In this document: positions 55,077 to 58,173 of the stretch, piece after piece
Layout of the letters: the number at the start of each line of letters is the position of its first letter
How positions within the stretch are numbered: position 1 is the stretch's first letter
Assembly (NCBI GenBank): GCA_937127435.1
Contig: CAKZLZ010000236.1
Location: 1-58,173 of the forward strand
DNA: 58,173 nt
Direction of reading: 5' to 3'
Origin: an uncultured Verrucomicrobiota bacterium
Lineage (GTDB): Bacteria > Verrucomicrobiota > Kiritimatiellia > SS1-B-03-39 > UBA6053
Translations under genes and position numbers: made by a program
Notes under the pieces: generated by a model
Databases searched by the model: none
Told to the model about the DNA's origin: nothing
The model's input: the letters and a program-made list of their open reading frames with translations, nothing else

Positions 55077-56894
55077 ATGAGTAAGTTCGAAGATAAACTT
55101 AGTTTGGTGATGTCCGCAGAAAAAGCTTTTGCCGGGGGAGCCTCTTTGGCTGCCGTGGCTGAAGCTCTCGGGGTTCCCGCGTCCAGTTTGTCTCGATACA
55201 TGAAAGCTTATCGCGAGCAGGGCCCCAGCGGATTGCGGAGTAAACGCAATAACTGTGGCCGAAAAGCCATTGCGCGGAGCCTGAGCGGTGAAGCGGCGGA
55301 GGCTTTGCAGGCTCTCTGCAAGCGGGTGGATTGCAAGGCGGATGCGCTGAAGTTCTTTTCCCAAGATAAACGGTGTCCCGCGGACGTGCGGGAAGTGATT
55401 CAGCGTTGTCTTGCCACCCGCAAACCTTTTCCTCCTTCTTTGTTGAGGGCGGCCCGGGTGACCTTTGAAGACGTTGAAAACCGCAAAGGCAAAAAACACG
55501 GACAGTATGTGATGCCGGTACGTTTCCGGGATGCCTTTGAACTGATGCCGGATGGCACCGAACGCCGGATCGAGGCGGGTGACTGGTGGGAATTGGATGA
55601 TATGTCCTCAAATCAGCCTTTCTGGTTTGAGTGTGCGCCGGGCACCGTGTCCCGGAATAATTCCGGAGACCGATTGCTGGAAAAATTCGGCTGTGCTATT
55701 GGCCGCCAGGGGCTTTATGCCAAGGATGTGCGGGGGAAATGGCTGGGGGTAGAGCTGATCGGGCGGCCCCGGGATGCTTACACGGCTGAAGACATTCTCC
55801 GTTTCCTGCGTCGGCTGATGTTGGAGTATGGCAAACCGCGGCGGGGGCTGCGGATCGAACGCGGCGTATGGCGTTCCCGGGCGGTTGCCGGGCATATCGT
55901 GATGAATGATCGTGAAGAAGAGAAGATCATCTTAGGCCTCAAGGAAATGGGGATCGAGTTGGTTTACTGTTGGAGCTCCCGTCAGAAGGGCGGAATCGAA
56001 GGCGGATTCCATCATCTGCAAACGGATGCCTCCCTGATGATTGATTCTCCGGAACTTGGCCGCAGCCGCGGGGAAGATGAAGCCGGAACCAAAGCTCTTT
56101 TACGGGCGAAAGCCGGAACGAAGCATCCTAAAGAACTGGGTTTCCTGCATATCAACGAATTGGCTGAAGAGTGGAAGCGGGTGCTGGTTGCCCGCAATAT
56201 GGATATGCACACCGGCCGGATTGCCTACGGGGTTCCGGATGTGGAGTGGATGAAATCTGTCACTGCGGATCCGCTGCCTTTACTGGAACGTGATGAAGTG
56301 CGTGCCTTTCTGCCATGGAAGGAAGAGCGGGTACTGCAGTTGGGATTTATCAAACTCACGATCGATGGAGACGAATGGCTGTTCGATACGACAGAGCTCC
56401 CCCGCGGATTTGGTCAGGGGGACCGGGTGATTGTGGCTCTCGATCCCACCGATCCGGCACTGGGCGCGGCAATTTACAATGCCAACAGCTCAAAGAACTC
56501 TCCCATGGGGTACAATGCCGGCGCGTTTTTGGGATGGGCAGAGCTGCAGGATTTAACTCCACAGTTTGGGGCTCAATATATGGACAGGCGTCCCCGTAGA
56601 AACGTGAAATTCAAAAGCTTTATGGCCGCTTATGCTTCTACCGGCATCATGGGAATGGATAGCCGGGGTGCCCAGGAAGTGCGGGACGGAAAAGGCAATG
56701 TGGGGAAAACGGAGACCGGCCCTTCGACAAGCTCAGGGTCTTCGAGAGGTCAGAGATCGGAGGTCGGAGGTCAAGATTCTTTCCGAGGTACGGAAGAGGA
56801 GATTCCCGCCTATTCCGGTGTTCGGAAGCCGGCAGCAAAACGCGGTGGATTCGCGGATCCGCTGATGGCCATGATTTTGGGTGAGGATGACTGA
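55077..56894 (+). CDS. MuA-like DDE transposase
   Basis: A 605-residue transposase. The N-terminus has a helix-turn-helix (AGGASLAAVAEALGVPASSLSRYMKAYREQG). The RNase H-like core shows the first acid in GDWWELDD (Asp174/175), a second segment GLRIERGVW with Glu261 where MuA has Asp in IDN, and Glu308 in KGGIEGGFHHL. A beta-barrel follows (LQLGFIKLTIDGDEWLF, RVIVALDPTDP). The tail (about 535-605) is low-complexity and includes intergenic-type repeats at 56720-56772. It should catalyse phage integration and replicative transposition with the MuB-like protein. Confidence 0.88.
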   Translation: MSKFEDKLSLVMSAEKAFAGGASLAAVAEALGVPASSLSRYMKAYREQGPSGLRSKRNNCGRKAIARSLSGEAAEALQALCKRVDCKADALKFFSQDKRCPADVREVIQRCLATRKPFPPSLLRAARVTFEDVENRKGKKHGQYVMPVRFRDAFELMPDGTERRIEAGDWWELDDMSSNQPFWFECAPGTVSRNNSGDRLLEKFGCAIGRQGLYAKDVRGKWLGVELIGRPRDAYTAEDILRFLRRLMLEYGKPRRGLRIERGVWRSRAVAGHIVMNDREEEKIILGLKEMGIELVYCWSSRQKGGIEGGFHHLQTDASLMIDSPELGRSRGEDEAGTKALLRAKAGTKHPKELGFLHINELAEEWKRVLVARNMDMHTGRIAYGVPDVEWMKSVTADPLPLLERDEVRAFLPWKEERVLQLGFIKLTIDGDEWLFDTTELPRGFGQGDRVIVALDPTDPALGAAIYNANSSKNSPMGYNAGAFLGWAELQDLTPQFGAQYMDRRPRRNVKFKSFMAAYASTGIMGMDSRGAQEVRDGKGNVGKTETGPSTSSGSSRGQRSEVGGQDSFRGTEEEIPAYSGVRKPAAKRGGFADPLMAMILGEDD

Positions 56895-56952
56895 TCCAAT
56901 TACGAAAAAAGCCCCCGGCTGCAACCGTGGGGCGAGTGAATGAATAAACAAA

Positions 56953-56969
56953 TCACGCCTCTGGCGTGA
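56953..56969 (+). other. short hairpin between transposase and ATPase genes
   Basis: TCACGCC-TCT-GGCGTGA forms a 7-bp stem with a 3-base loop, without a T run. It lies 32 bases before the MuB-like ATG, so it may modulate translation or mRNA stability instead of terminating. A ribosome site AGAAGGAAA follows it. Confidence 0.35.
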
Positions 56970-57001
56970 CAAGCAACAAACAAGAGAAGGAAATAAACCA
57001 A

Positions 57002-57831
57002 ATGGATGATCAAAAAGCAAGAGTAGAAAGGCTGGTTCAAAGGTTAGAGCTTTATCAGAGCTCTAATCAGCTGAGCGATGTCAAGTTTGTGAGTCGCTTC
57101 CAGAAGTTTCTGGGCAGCACGAAAACTTGGCGTCAACGCCTCTGTGCCCGGAACTGGGCGGAGCTTATGGGGGCTGAGGGAGATGGCCTTGGCAAGTGGG
57201 AGCAACGTCTGGGCGCACTGGTTGCTGAGCTAGACGGATCCGCGGATATGACCCAGTATCTGGACAAGCTTCCGATCTCTCAATATGCCGCGGTAATGTA
57301 TGAACGGCTACAGGGGCAGGGTTCTGACCGGCGCTGTGTGATGCTGGTAGGCAACTACGGGGTGGGCAAGACCTGGGCAATGCGTTCGTTACGTCGGAAT
57401 AATCTTGGCGAAACGGTTTTGATCGAAGCGGACATTTCCTGGCGCCGGTCCTGGTCTCCGATCGCCCGGGCACTTGCTGAAAAATTGGGGGCTGCAGAGG
57501 GAAGCTCTTCGGCTGCCACCTTCCAGAATGTGATCGATTATCTGAAATTGAATCCACAGACCCTTCTGGTGGACGAAGGTCATGAGGGCGGCGTGTTTGT
57601 GCTGAAGATGCTTAAAACGCTTATCAATGAAACCCGTTGCAAAGTGATGATTGCGACCTATCCGACAGGTTGGAACAAGCTCACCAAGAGCTCTCAGGAT
57701 GCGTACCAGGAGGCACGGCAGTTGCTGGGCCGGACAATCAAGCCGATCGAAACCCGTTGGGCCAAAGGGGTCACGGCGGATGATGTGGAGTCATACATCA
57801 AAGGTTTTGCTCCCTCGGTGGGAAGTGACAG
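57002..57831 (+). CDS. MuB-like AAA ATPase (transposition target protein), truncated by contig junction
   Basis: About 276 codons of a MuB/TniB-type ATPase. After an N-terminal helical region, Walker A is G117-N-Y-G-V-G-K-T124 and Walker B LLVDE (188-192); the later KVMIATYPTGWNKL is the sensor strand. The frame stays open to the window end, but from about 57832 the codons are Arg/Ala/Ser-rich and unrelated. Therefore the true C-terminus is not present. MuB binds target DNA and activates the transposase. A clear AGAAGGAAA ribosome site supports ATG 57002. Confidence 0.85.
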
Positions 57832-58173
57832 CAAGGCGCGGGCGAGGCGGGCCAGGATCTCGAGTTCGTCGGCGATCGTCTCCCGGCTGCGACGGCCCAT
57901 GCTCGAGAGGACCTGGACCCTCAGCAGCTCCACACGCACCTCGACGGACGAATCCTCGGGGAGCTTTCCGGCTTCGGCCAGGCCCCGGTCCGCGATCCGC
58001 CAGGCGTCGTCGAAGGCGGCGAGGCGCAGGGCCCGGTCGCCGGCGACGACGGAGGCTCCGGCCGCCAGGTCCGGCTCGCCGCCGCGGCGGGCGTGGAGGG
58101 CGAGCTCCTCGGCCAGGGTGCCGTCGGGGTCGTGTTCGGTCGCCATCGCGCGGGCGACGCGGCGGTGCATCAG
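57832..58173 (-). other. foreign GC-rich fragment, partial leftward TPR/ATPase-regulator-like coding sequence
   Basis: This end segment is far richer in G and C than anything else in the window. Read leftward it encodes HRRVARAMATEHDPDGTLAEELALHARR ... AGDRALRLAAFDDAWRIADRGLAEA, the helical repeat part of large AAA/kinase-type regulators in high-GC bacteria. Both ends of the gene are missing: the right one at the window edge, the left one where homology stops inside the prophage ATPase gene. A cloning, library or assembly chimera is the simplest explanation. Confidence 0.75.

Larger units (their letters stand above)
43676..57831. mobile_element. Mu-like transposable prophage, incomplete
   Basis: The region holds Mu-type hallmarks: LexA-like repressor facing a small HTH gene, MuA-like transposase, MuB-like ATPase, gp27-like small terminase (DUF3486), gp28-like large terminase in two genes and gp29-like portal (DUF935). 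The packaging genes run left from the repressor and the transposition genes run right, unlike the single long rightward order of Mu. Head, tail and Mom-like genes are absent, and the right side is cut by unrelated sequence. The exact left end is not fixed; iterons at 43676-43813 suggest it is close. Confidence 0.8.

Noticed and set aside
57820..57845. Packaged host DNA at a Mu-type phage end
   Set aside because: The join lies inside the ATPase gene, not outside an end sequence, so it is not a normal Mu virion end.
57694..58170. Leftward open frame spanning the contig junction
   Set aside because: Only the part right of about 57832 looks like protein; the remainder is the antisense of the MuB-like gene, so the frame is a junction artefact.

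Overview
The window looks like a bacterial chromosome segment, most plausibly from the PVC group (Verrucomicrobiota or Kiritimatiellota). This is inferred from the secreted S1 sulfatases, the DUF1566/EF-hand secreted protein, the zinc-ribbon serine/threonine kinase and the heptamer and palindromic intergenic repeats. No rRNA or tRNA gene was recognised to fix the taxon.

Layout. 1-4.6 kb: the start of an RND efflux adaptor, a thiamine-binding protein, then an ArsR regulator overlapping a four-domain sulfur-transfer protein (CoA-disulfide-reductase-like, rhodanese, TusA, DsrE2). A strong terminator, a decayed copy of that gene's tail and a MITE-like element follow. 4.6-9.1 kb: a leftward operon of MarR regulator, large DUF1566/thioredoxin-like/EF-hand protein and sulfatase. 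9.1-16 kb: another tail remnant, a secreted HExxH protein, a Fic gene that has lost its catalytic core, a YitT-family membrane protein, a second sulfatase and an ATP-dependent DNA ligase gene without its adenylation domain. 16-23.5 kb: mixed housekeeping and membrane genes, with a duplicated coiled-coil gene tail. 23.7-30.9 kb: gyrB-gyrA, a lipoprotein/esterase pair and hisF.

31-32.5 kb holds what I consider the most interesting locus. An IS200/REP-associated transposase-like gene is made of two Y1 halves: one keeps the tyrosine, the other keeps the HUH motif. It is bracketed by twelve GGAG-type palindromes, nine of them in tandem arrays with a 65-66 bp period. 32.5-43.5 kb: glycosyltransferase, MshEN protein plus kinase, RdgC-like protein, VapBC-type toxin-antitoxin, RNA methyltransferase, MFS transporter, purC and a MerR-like/membrane pair.

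43.6-57.8 kb is part of a Mu-like transposable prophage. A LexA-like repressor and a leftward arm (accessory genes, lysis candidates, small terminase, split large terminase, portal) face a rightward arm (small HTH protein, ParB-like protein, MuA-like transposase, MuB-like ATPase). No head or tail genes are visible. At about 57.83 kb the MuB gene breaks into very GC-rich unrelated sequence, which is most simply a chimeric contig end.

A recurring theme is genes shortened by clean internal deletions (Fic, DNA ligase, DsrE2 tail copy, coiled-coil tail copy), two of them at short repeats visible in the parent genes.
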